Assembly: GCF_012913485.1 (NCBI RefSeq)
Contig: NZ_CP051774.1
Location: forward strand, 3,286,001 to 3,350,000
DNA length: 64,000 nucleotides
DNA from: Luteolibacter luteus
Lineage (GTDB): Bacteria; Verrucomicrobiota; Verrucomicrobiia; Verrucomicrobiales; Akkermansiaceae
Direction: 5' to 3'
Shown here: positions 35,592 to 44,374 of the stretch, piece by piece
Position numbering within the stretch: the stretch's first letter is position 1
Layout of the letters: each line of letters begins with the position of its first letter
Position numbers and translations under genes: made by a program
Notes under the pieces: generated by a model
What the model saw: only the letters and a program-made list of their open reading frames with translations
Told to the model about the DNA's origin: nothing
The model's database searches: none

Positions 35592-36827
35592 TCAGGCGAT
35601 CTCGACGTTCACGGTTTCCACTACATTCCGCATGTAGCCGGCGGGGTTCCAGAGGGCCTCGGCAGGCTGGCTCTCGCCCACGCGGTTGAAGGCGCGGACT
35701 TTCCATTCGGCCCGGCCCTTGGCACGTGCTTGATGGATCAGGGTCCACTCGCGGAAAGAGAAGCGCCCCAGATCCTCTCCCAAAGTCGTGGCGATCCAGG
35801 TTTTCCCGCCGTCGCCGGAGAATTGCACCTCCTTGATACCCTCTCCGCCATCGAAGGCGATGCCCCGGATGCTGACCTGCTCTCCGGCTTTCACCACCGC
35901 GCCATCGGGGTGGCTCGTGATGAAGGAGCGGACATTCAGCCGGTTGATCGGAATCGTGTTGGCTGGCGCGGTCCCCGGCGGAACGCAGGCCCCTGCCGTA
36001 TCCGGGATCCGGTAGGCGGTCTTCACCCAGAAGCCCTCGAAGGGCTGGTCCAGCACGGTGATCTCGCTCAGATGCTTCACCCAGTAGGTGGCGTAGTAGC
36101 CCGGCACCACCAGACGGATTGGAAAGCCATTCAGCATCGGCAGGTCTTCGCCGTTCATCGAGTGGGCGATGAGGATTTCCCCGTCCAGCGCCTTCCCCAG
36201 ATCGAGGGCCTTCACGAAATCCGGGGTCCCGGGCATCACCGCCGTGTCCAGCCCGTCGAAGGAAACCTGCTTCGCCCCCGGCTTCACGCCCGCCTTTTCC
36301 AGCACGTCCTTCAGGCGCACGCCCTTCCAGCGGGCATTGCCCATCGCGCCGTTGCCGAGCTGGCCGCCACCCACCCGCGGCTGGATGAAGCCACGGCTGT
36401 TTCCGGAACACTGGGCCACGGCGACCGTTTCCACCTGCTCGAAGTTGTTCTTCAAATCGTCGAGCGACAGTGAAAGCGGCGTGCCCACCGAGCCCTTGAT
36501 CGAAAGCCGGAAGGTTTCGGTATCGATGGAAAGCGGGATATTCGAAAGGTGGTAGCGGACGAAGAAGGCGTCGTTCGGAGTCAGCACGCCTTCATTGAAG
36601 ATGGAAAAGGGCGTCTCCAACTGCGGAGGGCGGGAGGTGAGCAGGATCAGTGGACGCTTGCCCGGATAGCTGGCGAGCGAGCGGACGCCATTTTCAAACG
36701 GCAGGGTGATCTGGTCCTCCGCAGCCAGCAGTTCACCGGCAGCGATCGCTGCGGTGCCGGATGCGAGGAGTCTCAAGAAATCGCGCCGCGTGGTCGCGGT
36801 AGCGGGAATCGAGGTCATGCCTTCCAA
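35592..36827 (-). CDS. sorA: Molybdopterin sulfite dehydrogenase, catalytic subunit
   Basis: A 411-residue sulfite oxidase-family enzyme. The N-terminus ATTRRDFLRLLASGTAAIAA is a Tat signal. The Mo-cofactor domain spans about residues 60-290; AVAQCSGNSRGFIQPRVGG carries the Cys that ligates molybdenum, and the Mo-co dimerisation domain (Ig-like, VSIRGIAFDGGEGIKEVQFS) fills the C-terminus. It oxidises sulfite to sulfate in the periplasm, giving electrons to SorB. The start may be at 36818 (MTSIP) rather than 36827. SoxC-type proteins are related, but no sox genes are nearby and the SorB partner is adjacent. Confidence 0.88.
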   Translation of the reverse strand: MEGMTSIPATATTRRDFLRLLASGTAAIAAGELLAAEDQITLPFENGVRSLASYPGKRPLILLTSRPPQLETPFSIFNEGVLTPNDAFFVRYHLSNIPLSIDTETFRLSIKGSVGTPLSLSLDDLKNNFEQVETVAVAQCSGNSRGFIQPRVGGGQLGNGAMGNARWKGVRLKDVLEKAGVKPGAKQVSFDGLDTAVMPGTPDFVKALDLGKALDGEILIAHSMNGEDLPMLNGFPIRLVVPGYYATYWVKHLSEITVLDQPFEGFWVKTAYRIPDTAGACVPPGTAPANTIPINRLNVRSFITSHPDGAVVKAGEQVSIRGIAFDGGEGIKEVQFSGDGGKTWIATTLGEDLGRFSFREWTLIHQARAKGRAEWKVRAFNRVGESQPAEALWNPAGYMRNVVETVNVEIA

Positions 36828-36983
36828 CTAGCGGTGCTCCCGGACGATGGTTCAAACCTTCATTTTATAAAGGAACTCCAGAGCAGAAGCGACACGAGTT
36901 TCAAACGCGAGGTCGCTGACGAAGGATTGCGGCAGGGCCGTGATCCGTTAGTTTCGGGCGGTGGATCGCCCTTTCTCGTTGCC

Positions 36984-37607
36984 GTGAACCTTGCTCTCGA
37001 ACTGGCGGCCTTTGCCGGGGTGATGGCCTTGGGGCAATTCAGTCCGGGGCCGGACATGGTCCTCCTGACCCGCACAGCCTTGTCCCAAGGGGCGAAAGCG
37101 GGGGCGATCATGGCCTGCGGGATTTCCAGTGGGCTGGCGATTCACATGACCTTTGCTGCCGGAGGACTGGCGCTGGCTCTCGAAAGGCTGCCGGCGCTGA
37201 ACAAGGCGATCACTTGGGCCGCTGCGGCCTACCTCCTGTGGCTTGCCTATGGGATTGCGAAGGCTCACTTGGCACCAAAGGTCGCCGGAACTGCGGGAGA
37301 GGTCCCGGAAGCGAAGGGTGGAAATCCCTATCTCCGCGGCTTCATCTGCAATCTGCTCAACCCGAAGGTGATGGTGATCCTCGCGGCGGTCTGCGCCCCA
37401 TTCCTGAAAGGCGAGCATCCCGGCTGGTGGCCCTTTGCGTTGTGGGCCTTGGTCGTGGTGCAGGGTGGTGTGCTTTGGTCCATCTGGGCATGGCTGCTCC
37501 AGTGGCCGCCGCTGCGGCTCCGCTACGAGCGCTCCGCGAAGTGGATCGATATCGCGTTTTCGCTGACCTTGGCCGCCTTGGCGCTGAAGCTGATCCTGAT
37601 GGTGTGA
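36984..37607 (+). CDS. LysE/RhtB-family amino-acid exporter
   Basis: A 207-residue inner-membrane protein with six hydrophobic segments. The family motif FSPGPDMVLLTRTALSQGAKAG lies at about residues 19-40, and NLLNPKVMVILAAVCAPFL is the second conserved block. A GTG start at 36984 is chosen because no ATG gives a full first helix; the ATG frame from 36549 is antisense to sorA. These carriers export basic or neutral amino acids or homoserine lactone; the substrate is not predictable. Confidence 0.82.
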   Translation: MNLALELAAFAGVMALGQFSPGPDMVLLTRTALSQGAKAGAIMACGISSGLAIHMTFAAGGLALALERLPALNKAITWAAAAYLLWLAYGIAKAHLAPKVAGTAGEVPEAKGGNPYLRGFICNLLNPKVMVILAAVCAPFLKGEHPGWWPFALWALVVVQGGVLWSIWAWLLQWPPLRLRYERSAKWIDIAFSLTLAALALKLILMV

Positions 37608-37624
37608 AAGGGAAAAAGGGGCAA

Positions 37625-37660
37625 GCAACCGTGGGTTCGAATCCCACCCCTCCGCGCCCC
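37625..37660 (+). other. Isolated tRNA 3'-end-like fragment
   Basis: GTGGG-TTCGAAT-CCCAC (37631-37647) is a perfect T-arm, preceded by a variable-loop-like GCAAGCAACC and followed by CCCTCCGCG, close to a tRNA-Ser acceptor end. No anticodon or D-arm is found upstream; the sequence runs straight into the end of the LysE gene. This is either a remnant left by recombination or integration at a tRNA gene, or a decayed tRNA. Confidence 0.55.
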
Positions 37661-37666
37661 ACAAAA

Positions 37667-37692
37667 AAGCCCCGCCGGTAAAGGCGGGGCTT
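37667..37692 (-). terminator. Intrinsic terminator of the L,D-transpeptidase gene
   Basis: AAGCCCCGCC (37667-37676) and GGCGGGGCTT (37683-37692) form a 10-bp stem with a 6-base loop. On the minus strand it is followed by TTTTTT. It may also stop rightward transcription from the LysE gene. Confidence 0.85.
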
Positions 37693-37723
37693 CTGGGAAA
37701 AAAACGGCGAGCTGCTTTCTTGA

Positions 37724-38410
37724 TTACTCGTAGCTCGGTGCCTTGTGGCGGGTGAAGTAGCCGTTGCCCACGTACATCGACATCGGGTCGTAGTCCGGCA
37801 GCGGACCGGCATCCGGAGGCAGCGGGATATTGCCGAGCGTGGAGTCTTCCGGCTGGCTCTGGGCGATGTTCACCTGGGTGCCGACCTTCACGAGGTTATA
37901 GAATTTCGGAGCCAGGTTTTCGTGCATGCGGATGCAGCCGTGGGTGCAGGGAGTGTGCTTCACCCAGCCGGTGTGGAAGCCGTAGTTCGGCTTGAACTCG
38001 CACCAGTAGGGCATCGGCGTGCCCTTGAAGAGCCAGCCGCCCGGCTTGCTGGAAAGCATGGTCTTCCGCACGCTGTTGCCGGAGTAGGCATAGCCGTGGG
38101 TATTGGCGCGGTGGAAGTGCTCCTTGTTGAAGATCGTGAAATTGCCTGCCGGAGTGACCGAACCGGGGGCCCCCACGGAGACAGGCATCACCAGCAGCGG
38201 GCTGCCGTTTTCCATCACGTACACGCGCTGCTTGGAGAGCGAGACCTTCACCTTCACCGCGGAAGGATTCGACGGCTTCTTCGCGGGACGGTCATAGGAT
38301 TGATAGGCGGCGAGACCACCTCCCGAAGAACTGCCGGTGGTGGAACAGGAAGAGAGGGCTCCCGCGGCGAGCGCGGCGGCGGCGAGGCAGAGCGGTTTGA
38401 GGAATTTCAT
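37724..38410 (-). CDS. L,D-transpeptidase lipoprotein
   Basis: A 228-residue YkuD-family enzyme that forms 3-3 peptidoglycan cross-links or attaches proteins to peptidoglycan. The lipobox is LSSC in GALSSCSTTG, followed by a Ser/Gly linker. The catalytic segment HTPCTHGCIRMHE contains the conserved His, Cys and Arg of the H-x-x-x-x-H-G-C-x-R motif. The substrate-side stretch VKVKVSLSKQRVYVMENGSP is the usual first strand pair. It should act on the periplasmic face of a membrane. It is monocistronic with a strong terminator. Confidence 0.87.
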   Translation of the reverse strand: MKFLKPLCLAAAALAAGALSSCSTTGSSSGGGLAAYQSYDRPAKKPSNPSAVKVKVSLSKQRVYVMENGSPLLVMPVSVGAPGSVTPAGNFTIFNKEHFHRANTHGYAYSGNSVRKTMLSSKPGGWLFKGTPMPYWCEFKPNYGFHTGWVKHTPCTHGCIRMHENLAPKFYNLVKVGTQVNIAQSQPEDSTLGNIPLPPDAGPLPDYDPMSMYVGNGYFTRHKAPSYE

Positions 38411-38490
38411 GAGTAAAGACGTTCGGACCTAGGATTCAGAGATCGGAGGCTAGTGCAAGCACGCACCGGCGTTGGGGAAAGAGGCGGGGA

Positions 38491-38943
38491 CTAGCGGATT
38501 TTTTCCCAAGAATCCACGCGACCGTTGCGGAAAAGCACCGTGGCCTTCCGGTAGGGGACGTAGACGACATCCGGACCCGCGTAATAAGGGTAGGGGTATC
38601 TCCCATAGCGCCAATTGTAGCCGTATCCGTAGCCCAGGCCGTAGGGCCCGAAATTGCCGTAGCTATTGGTCGGAAAAGCCGTGCTCGCGTTGTAGTCCCA
38701 GCGCAGCGTGGCATCCCCGCCTTCGCTGCCGTCAAAGACGCGGCTTGCCCGGCCCCAGGCGAGATACACGGCGTCCGTGTTCATCCCTTTTGCGATTTCT
38801 CCCTTGCGGACCAGATCCTGCTGCTTGGCTGGCAAACTCTCGAACATCGCGGGCTGCGCGGCGATGCGAGTCTCCGGCGTCGAGGGGGCGCAAGAGGCAA
38901 AAATCAGCACGGAAAGAGCCGCGGGCAACAAGAGCGCTTTCAT
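38491..38943 (-). CDS. Hypothetical lipoprotein with a Tyr/Gly-rich segment
   Basis: A 150-residue lipoprotein: MKALLLPAALSVLIFASC with lipobox FASC. Residues about 40-75 (LPAKQQDLVRKGEIAKGMNTDAVYLAWGRASRVFDG) form the helix-turn of a BamE/SmpA-like small domain in which a short helix precedes A-x-G-x-P-x-x-V. Then comes a low-complexity stretch rich in Tyr and Gly (YGLGYGYGYNWRYGRYPYP). The frame's upstream extension to 39204 is antisense to phhB and was excluded. The function is unknown. Confidence 0.7.
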   Translation of the reverse strand: MKALLLPAALSVLIFASCAPSTPETRIAAQPAMFESLPAKQQDLVRKGEIAKGMNTDAVYLAWGRASRVFDGSEGGDATLRWDYNASTAFPTNSYGNFGPYGLGYGYGYNWRYGRYPYPYYAGPDVVYVPYRKATVLFRNGRVDSWEKIR

Positions 38944-39073
38944 GAACACCGGGATACACCGGGACCTGTGGTCCTGCAAACTTCCGACATCGTGAAAATT
39001 CGATCGCGAACTCGCTTGCCAATCGAGAATCGGTGAACGCAATCTCGCCGCGCAAACGTTCCCTCTGCTCGCC

Positions 39074-39358
39074 ATGTCCGATCTGCTCGAAGACGAAGAC
39101 CTTACCGCCGCCCTCAAGAAGTGCCCCGAGTGGGAACTCGAGAAGAAGTCGATTACCCGCACCGTCGAGTTCGAGGAATTCATGGAAGCGATCGACTTCG
39201 TCAACGATCTCGCCGAGATCGCCGATGAAGCGCAGCATCATCCCGACATCCGCATCCGCTACACGAAGGTGACCCTCACCCTCACCACGCACGATGCCGG
39301 TGGTGTGACCGAAGCGGATATCGAGCTTGCCCAGCGCATCGACAACCTCGTCGATTGA
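39074..39358 (+). CDS. phhB: 4a-hydroxytetrahydrobiopterin dehydratase
   Basis: A 94-residue pterin-4a-carbinolamine dehydratase. The active-site motif EAQHHPDIRI is present, and the protein length and the pattern F.eFm.AidFVN....A are those of the family. It recycles the pterin cofactor of aromatic amino-acid hydroxylases; no such hydroxylase is in the window, and stand-alone copies are also linked to molybdopterin metabolism. An intrinsic terminator follows. Confidence 0.92.
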   Translation: MSDLLEDEDLTAALKKCPEWELEKKSITRTVEFEEFMEAIDFVNDLAEIADEAQHHPDIRIRYTKVTLTLTTHDAGGVTEADIELAQRIDNLVD

Positions 39359-39400
39359 TCGAGTCGCGAGTTTTCGCGAGCGATTCTCTTCCTTTCATGA

Positions 39401-39425
39401 AGGCCTGCATCACGCGGGCCTTTTT
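39401..39425 (+). terminator. Intrinsic terminator of phhB
   Basis: AGGCCTGC (39401-39408) pairs with GCGGGCCT (39414-39421) with one G-T pair and a 5-base loop, followed by TTTTT to 39425. Confidence 0.85.
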
Positions 39426-39426
39426 G

Positions 39427-39716
39427 TTTGGCGGCCTCTCCTTCCGGAGCGCTTCAAAGGAAGGCTCGGCAGCTTCGGCTATCAGCGTGTCTCTCTGTAG
39501 AGCCCGAGGAGCGGAGGGACGATAGTCCAGGAGATGCACCGCCGCCTGAGCCACTATACCCCAAAGCTCCAACGGGGCGGCCGGGAGAGATAGCCCGGGG
39601 TAAGCGCATAGCGTGCGCAAGCCTGGGTTGTCGGGGAAAGGGGATCGCACCCTGAAGGGGAGCCGGGATGCTTCTAACTTCTGCCGTCCCCGCAACTGCT
39701 CTCTCCGCCCCGCCTT
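39427..39716. other. Gene-free stretch with a degenerate interspersed repeat
   Basis: About 290 bp with no open frame of coding character. It holds motifs such as GATAGTCCAGG (about 39521) and GATAGCCCGGGG with an imperfect 38-base hairpin at 39592-39629. Palindromic units of this kind (a GATAGCCC... arm facing ...GGGTT) recur as intergenic repeats in Planctomycetes and Verrucomicrobia genomes; that recollection was not checked by search. Confidence 0.4.
39592..39629. repeat. Imperfect palindrome, REP-like
   Basis: AGCCCGGGGTAAGCGCA (39592-39608) faces TGCGCAAGCCTGGGTT (39614-39629) around the loop TAGCG. The arms pair over about 13 positions with a few mismatches. Confidence 0.5.
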
Positions 39717-40493
39717 TTAGCGAGGCATCATCAACTCGTCATCGTTGTAGCCGGTGATCTCCCGCAGCCCTTTCAGCAAGCGCGTGAGGATCAGGAACAG
39801 GATTCCCAACAGCGGAACCCCGATCGCGGCAAAGCCCGCCCAGGTCAGCTTGCCGATGATCTCGTTGTATTTCTCCAGCGCATCGATCGCCTTTGAGTCG
39901 AAGCCACGGAAGAACCACAAGGCGAGCACCACATTCATCGCGGCACTCAGGAAGAAGGATCCGGCGAAGAGCAGCGTGGCGCCTTTCAGGAGCTGCTGGT
40001 AGCGGGGCTCCTCATTCCGTTCGGCGATGCGCTTTTCGATCTTCGGCACATCGAAGATCGAGTCGTTGTAGAGGAAGAGCCGGATCAGCGGGGTGGCAGA
40101 CTTCTGCGAACCCAGCACCGCGAAGGCGAGCACGAGCGGGATGAGTCCTTCCTTCACGCCGAAGAGCAGCCCGGCATTCGGCTTCACGGAGCCATCCGCA
40201 TTCCAGAGGTAAAGTGTCAGTCCGCCGGAGAGCGCCACCGAAATGAGACCCAGTGCGGAGAAGAAGTTCCCCTTCCGCGTCTTGATGAAGTGCCACACGC
40301 CGTAGCCGAAGGGCAGCAGGAGCGCGATGATCATCGACCAGAGCGGGCCGATGTGCCACGGCTTCACCGGCTTCCCAAGCTTCTCCTGGATCGCAGGGTC
40401 CTTGCTCAGATAGCTGAGCACCATCACCGGGATCAGCACGTTGATGAAGATATTGACGAGCGGATGCTCTTGTTTGGGCTTCTCTTCGGCCAT
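39717..40493 (-). CDS. VC0807-like multi-pass membrane protein
   Basis: A 258-residue inner-membrane protein with about six helices (NIFINVLIPVMVLSYLS, LWSMIIALLLPFGYGVWHFI, FSALGLISVALSGGLTLYLW, FFLSAAMNVVLALWFF, WAGFAAIGVPLLGILFLIL). The segment WHIGPLWSMIIALLLPFGYG and the charged middle loop YNDSIFDVPKIEKRIAERNE match the VC0807 family, whose function is unknown. It ends in MMPR, near the degenerate repeat region. Confidence 0.7.
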   Translation of the reverse strand: MAEEKPKQEHPLVNIFINVLIPVMVLSYLSKDPAIQEKLGKPVKPWHIGPLWSMIIALLLPFGYGVWHFIKTRKGNFFSALGLISVALSGGLTLYLWNADGSVKPNAGLLFGVKEGLIPLVLAFAVLGSQKSATPLIRLFLYNDSIFDVPKIEKRIAERNEEPRYQQLLKGATLLFAGSFFLSAAMNVVLALWFFRGFDSKAIDALEKYNEIIGKLTWAGFAAIGVPLLGILFLILTRLLKGLREITGYNDDELMMPR

Positions 40494-40559
40494 GGGGATT
40501 GCCTGCAGGGAAGCGGCTTGCGGGGGGAATGGGAACGAAAAAAGCCGGACGCTTCCGCC

Positions 40560-41267
40560 TCACTTGTCGAGCAGCCAGCGGAGGGCATCGGGCAATTCCG
40601 CCTTCCACGGTTCGGCCCGGTGCCCGTCCTCGTAGAGATGGTAGTGGACTTCATTGCCGCGCGCCCGCAGCGCATCCGCGAAATTCCGCACCCCGGAGAT
40701 CTGGTCCAGCTCCTGGTGCAGCCCGGTCGGCGGATGATGGATGTCGGTGGCATCCTCCTTGGTCCCGACGCTCAGCCAGTATCTGGAGCTGTTCCTTGGA
40801 AAGCCGGGGACTTGCCGGGCCAGCCATTCCCTTTGCCACCAGAAGGAACCGGAGTGGCTGAGCACGGAGGAAAAGATCCCGGGATGCTTCAGCGAGGTGT
40901 ACGCCACCTGTAGCCCGCTGAGACTGACCCCGGCGAGCAGATGCCCGCTTTCTTCCGAGACACCGCTGCGTTCCCTGAGCCACCGGAGCAGATCGATGGC
41001 GACGAATTCCGAATAGGCTTCGCTGCAGGTATAGTCATAGTGCCGCGCCTCGCCATCCAAGCGGGAAACGAAGAGACAGGCGATCGGCGGAATCTCGCCG
41101 CTACGCTGCAGCATCTCCAAGGTCGCTGGCGCTTCCATCGGCTCAAGATAGAGCTCGGCATCGAGAAAGATGCCGAGCATCCGGGCTTCGCTGACCGCGG
41201 GAAGATACCACGCCTTGCGCCGGTATTCGCCGGAGGCGCTGCTGAGTGCGATCTCTTCGAGATTCAT
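40560..41267 (-). CDS. Enterochelin-esterase-like hydrolase
   Basis: A 235-residue alpha/beta-hydrolase of the Fes/esterase D family. The nucleophile elbow reads AGVSLSGLQVAY with Ser115 in a variant G-x-S-x-S-G form, and His216 is in YEDGHRAEPW. LRWLRERSGVSEESGHLLAGVS is the strand-helix before the elbow. There is no signal peptide, so it is cytoplasmic. Family members hydrolyse siderophore or glycolipid esters; the substrate here is unknown. It is the second minus-strand gene of a loose run with the FN3 protein. Confidence 0.75.
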   Translation of the reverse strand: MNLEEIALSSASGEYRRKAWYLPAVSEARMLGIFLDAELYLEPMEAPATLEMLQRSGEIPPIACLFVSRLDGEARHYDYTCSEAYSEFVAIDLLRWLRERSGVSEESGHLLAGVSLSGLQVAYTSLKHPGIFSSVLSHSGSFWWQREWLARQVPGFPRNSSRYWLSVGTKEDATDIHHPPTGLHQELDQISGVRNFADALRARGNEVHYHLYEDGHRAEPWKAELPDALRWLLDK

Positions 41268-41320
41268 CGTGGGGAGGGCCGTGAGCGAAAGTGCCGGGGC
41301 TGTGCCGGTGGAGATCTTTC

Positions 41321-44300
41321 TTATTCAGAATCGAAGCTTGGTCCGATGAAGCGGGCTCGGAAGTAGCCTTTGGTGGCCTCGGACTTGGGTGTGAAGAAGC
41401 TTCGTTCGATCCCTCGGGAATCCGGGCTTTCGTGTTGGATGTCGAAGAGTTCGCCAGGAACGTTCTCAGTCCAATTAACAAGGTCGGGAGAATACTCGAT
41501 GGCGAGGCGGAATGGATCGAGTGCGATGTCGCTGCGACGCTGGACCTGGAAATAGGTCTTGCCTTTGCTTTTGTAGGTCTGGATCGGCCGGGCCTGATAG
41601 GGATAGGCCATCATATGTTCTTGGACAGCAGTGAAACCGTTGCCATCCGGATCGCCGATGTTGAGCCGGTATTCGTACCATTCAGGAAATCGTGGGGTCG
41701 CGTCGGGAAGCACTGCGGGGACCGGCATCATGCCGGGGCTGCCCGCGACCAGATTAAACGTGGAGAGTGCGGCGTCTCCGCGGAGAATGCGCCAGCCGCC
41801 CCCGGGAACACGATGGACGATAAGCCAGCCATCACCATCTTTTGAGAGGTGGAGGCCGTCTCCTGGAAGGGTGAAGGCTTTCCGCAAATCACCGGTGGCT
41901 GTAAAGAATGCGAGCAGGTGCTGGCCAGCGTCGTCCGTGCCTATGACGGCGAGGTCACGATCCTGCCACGCGGCGTCGGTGACATTCAGGGGAAGTTGGA
42001 AAAGAGGATTGAAATGGGGATAGCTGACCATGAAGCCCCCGCCGAAGATAGCGCGGGTGCGGTCAGGCGAGATTCTCAGGAATCCGGTGTAGGTCTCGCC
42101 TATGAGACCAATAAACGGGTAGACTGGTGCGCCGGTCGCATAGTCCAGGGTACGCAGCTCATTGTCAGAAGTTTGGTAGTGGAGACGGCTGGAGATGGCA
42201 TCCCATCTGGAGTAGATGGGCCGGCTATGCCAGTGTCCGCGGGCCGGCGTGGAGGCGCCATGGCGGTTGAACCCCGAATCATTTGAGAGCTCGATGCTAC
42301 TCCCGGCGAGCACCATGAAGGAAACGGATGCGGGGATTTTCCGATCCCAATCGGCAGAGCTGGAGGAAAGACCGTGACGGGTGACCAGACCTCCGCTGCG
42401 GAGAGCAAGCAGTGCGTTGTGGATGGGGTCATATTCCCAATCAATGATGCCATGCTCTGCCGAGCGTGCGGCACCAAAGCTATCCGACCCGGCAGCACGA
42501 TGGCGCCAGGTGCCGGAAGCACGGTGGACGAGGATTTGGTCGCCGGTCTCGCCTTCCTCCAAGCCGTCCGGAGGAATCGGCGAGGCCCAGAAGGCGGAAT
42601 CAGCAGCTGCGGGAGGCAAGCCTATCGGGCTGAGGCTCCAGCCACTGGCCGCGGCGGGATCCAGGGAGATGGCCCACACATTGCCCGCAGCCTCGCAGAG
42701 CGTCACGGCTTGCGCAGCAGGAACGGTGGAGTCGATATTCCACCATCGGTCGAAGAGGACGATCTCGTCTGCAGTGAGGATGGCACTGCCGCCATTTGAG
42801 AGAGAGATGGCAGCACGGATGCCGGACTTGCCAATGTGAGCGAAGGGTGGCGCGGTGGAATCGCCTTCAACGGTCAGCTTGCCCGAGTCAGTGAGAAGCA
42901 GCGAATTTCCGTTCACGGCAAAGACGCGGCCTGGGTCACTATTGATGAGAGGTGAATGAACTGCGGGCTCGGGAGTCAGCGCGGAGAAAGTGTCGCGGCT
43001 TACCGCCGTGCCACCAACTGCTCCTAAAATCTCACCAGTGAAGACCGTCTCGTTGCCGCTTCGAAAGAGCATCCGCAAATCGTGGAGACTGGAAGCCTCC
43101 GTGATCACGGCATCGGCAATCCCCGGGCCGATCCTTGGTTCGATGCTGATCGCCCAACCGGTGCCGCGGAGGGAGATCTGGCCATTGTTCGAAAGCAGCT
43201 TGCCGTGTTCGAGGGCGCCGGCGAGGAAGTGGGATTCTCCGGTGACCGAATCTGCGCGATAGAGTTGGGACTTCACGCCAAGGTAGATGCCGTCAGGCGC
43301 CAGCTCGAACTGATAGGCGGGGGTAGGGATCCTCAATTCGACCGGCGGCTGCCAGGTGCCTGCGGAAGCGTCGAAGCGCTGAATCTTGCGGCCGGTAGGA
43401 TCGAGCAGGTGAATGACCGAGCCGCTGACCACCGGTTCCTGAAAGCCGGGATGCCCCGGCGGGTGGGGAGAGTCCCGTGTATGATCTCCCGGATCGTCAT
43501 TAGCCACTCCGTTCGCATTGAAAGGCACTGCACGGTATTGAGCGGAGGCGGAGGCCTTGACGGTGGTGTCGATGAACTCCGGAACGTCTGAGGAAGTGCG
43601 GCCAACCTCGAACCAGAAGATCCAATTTCCGAAGCGGCGCTGCACACTGTAGCCCGTGACGTTGCCACCGCTTTCCGGAGTCCAGGTGATCCTTACCTTG
43701 CCTGCATCCACGGAAACATTTGCGCTGATAGGACCGCGATCGGGAACTGCATCAGGAGCCGGGACGCGGACCTCGAGTTCGTGGGTGAGGATGCCCGGGC
43801 CTTTCCTGGTCACCGGGGCGATGGTGTAGAAGTAGCTCTTCCCGGGCGTAACGGCCTTATCCATGTAGCGGGTTGAATTCTTCGGCAGGCGAACTTCGAC
43901 CGGGGAGACTTCGAAGAATTCATCGCGACGGTAGATGACATAGGCGGTCTCGGTGGTCGCCATATCATCCCAACGGAGCTCCACGCCGTCGCCGGAGGCA
44001 TGGACTTCGCGCCAGTTCTGGGCACCCCCTTTTGGGCCCGCGATGCTGGAGGTGGTGACGCGCACCGGGGGGCCGGTCTCGATTTGATCTCCGCGGAGAA
44101 GGACGAGACGCCATTCGCTAGCCGAGCCGGAGGCGAGGTTGGAGATGATGAGGCCTCCTTGGCTATGGGAATAGGTTCCGTAGGTCGCAAAAGCCACTCC
44201 TGCCTGGATTCGCCGGGACTCCAAACGGACTTCGGTGACATCTTCCGGCAGCTGGCCCCAGTAGAGGGTGTAGCCGTTGTTGTGCACGCGGCTTACCGTG

Positions 44301-44374
44301 ATAGCGGGTGCGGCCGCCATCAGGGAGGATGCAGAGGCAAGCAGAGCGAAAAGAGGAAACAGGTGGCGGGACAT
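41321..44374 (-). CDS. Giant secreted fibronectin type III protein
   Basis: A 1017-residue secreted protein with signal peptide 1-20. FN3-type modules occupy roughly residues 22-300 (ITVSRVHNNGYTLYWGQL, DGVELRWDDMATTETAYVIYRR, GKVRITWTPESGGNVTGYSVQRR). The middle 500 residues are beta-rich and repetitive without a recognised family. The C-terminal 130 residues are a verrucomicrobial-type domain with DPDGNGFTAVQEHMM and YSPDLVNW, seen at the ends of many large secreted proteins in this phylum and also in the GH13 protein here. A surface or extracellular binding role is inferred. Confidence 0.8.
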   Translation of the reverse strand: MSRHLFPLFALLASASSLMAAAPAITVSRVHNNGYTLYWGQLPEDVTEVRLESRRIQAGVAFATYGTYSHSQGGLIISNLASGSASEWRLVLLRGDQIETGPPVRVTTSSIAGPKGGAQNWREVHASGDGVELRWDDMATTETAYVIYRRDEFFEVSPVEVRLPKNSTRYMDKAVTPGKSYFYTIAPVTRKGPGILTHELEVRVPAPDAVPDRGPISANVSVDAGKVRITWTPESGGNVTGYSVQRRFGNWIFWFEVGRTSSDVPEFIDTTVKASASAQYRAVPFNANGVANDDPGDHTRDSPHPPGHPGFQEPVVSGSVIHLLDPTGRKIQRFDASAGTWQPPVELRIPTPAYQFELAPDGIYLGVKSQLYRADSVTGESHFLAGALEHGKLLSNNGQISLRGTGWAISIEPRIGPGIADAVITEASSLHDLRMLFRSGNETVFTGEILGAVGGTAVSRDTFSALTPEPAVHSPLINSDPGRVFAVNGNSLLLTDSGKLTVEGDSTAPPFAHIGKSGIRAAISLSNGGSAILTADEIVLFDRWWNIDSTVPAAQAVTLCEAAGNVWAISLDPAAASGWSLSPIGLPPAAADSAFWASPIPPDGLEEGETGDQILVHRASGTWRHRAAGSDSFGAARSAEHGIIDWEYDPIHNALLALRSGGLVTRHGLSSSSADWDRKIPASVSFMVLAGSSIELSNDSGFNRHGASTPARGHWHSRPIYSRWDAISSRLHYQTSDNELRTLDYATGAPVYPFIGLIGETYTGFLRISPDRTRAIFGGGFMVSYPHFNPLFQLPLNVTDAAWQDRDLAVIGTDDAGQHLLAFFTATGDLRKAFTLPGDGLHLSKDGDGWLIVHRVPGGGWRILRGDAALSTFNLVAGSPGMMPVPAVLPDATPRFPEWYEYRLNIGDPDGNGFTAVQEHMMAYPYQARPIQTYKSKGKTYFQVQRRSDIALDPFRLAIEYSPDLVNWTENVPGELFDIQHESPDSRGIERSFFTPKSEATKGYFRARFIGPSFDSE

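Noticed and set aside
37570-37660. Complete tRNA-Ser gene
   Set aside because: No anticodon arm or D-arm can be drawn upstream of the T-arm; only the 3' part is present.
37357-37812. Minus-strand frame crossing the tRNA-like fragment
   Set aside because: It reads GFEPTVACPF, the usual false peptide from a tRNA 3' end, and is antisense to the LysE gene.
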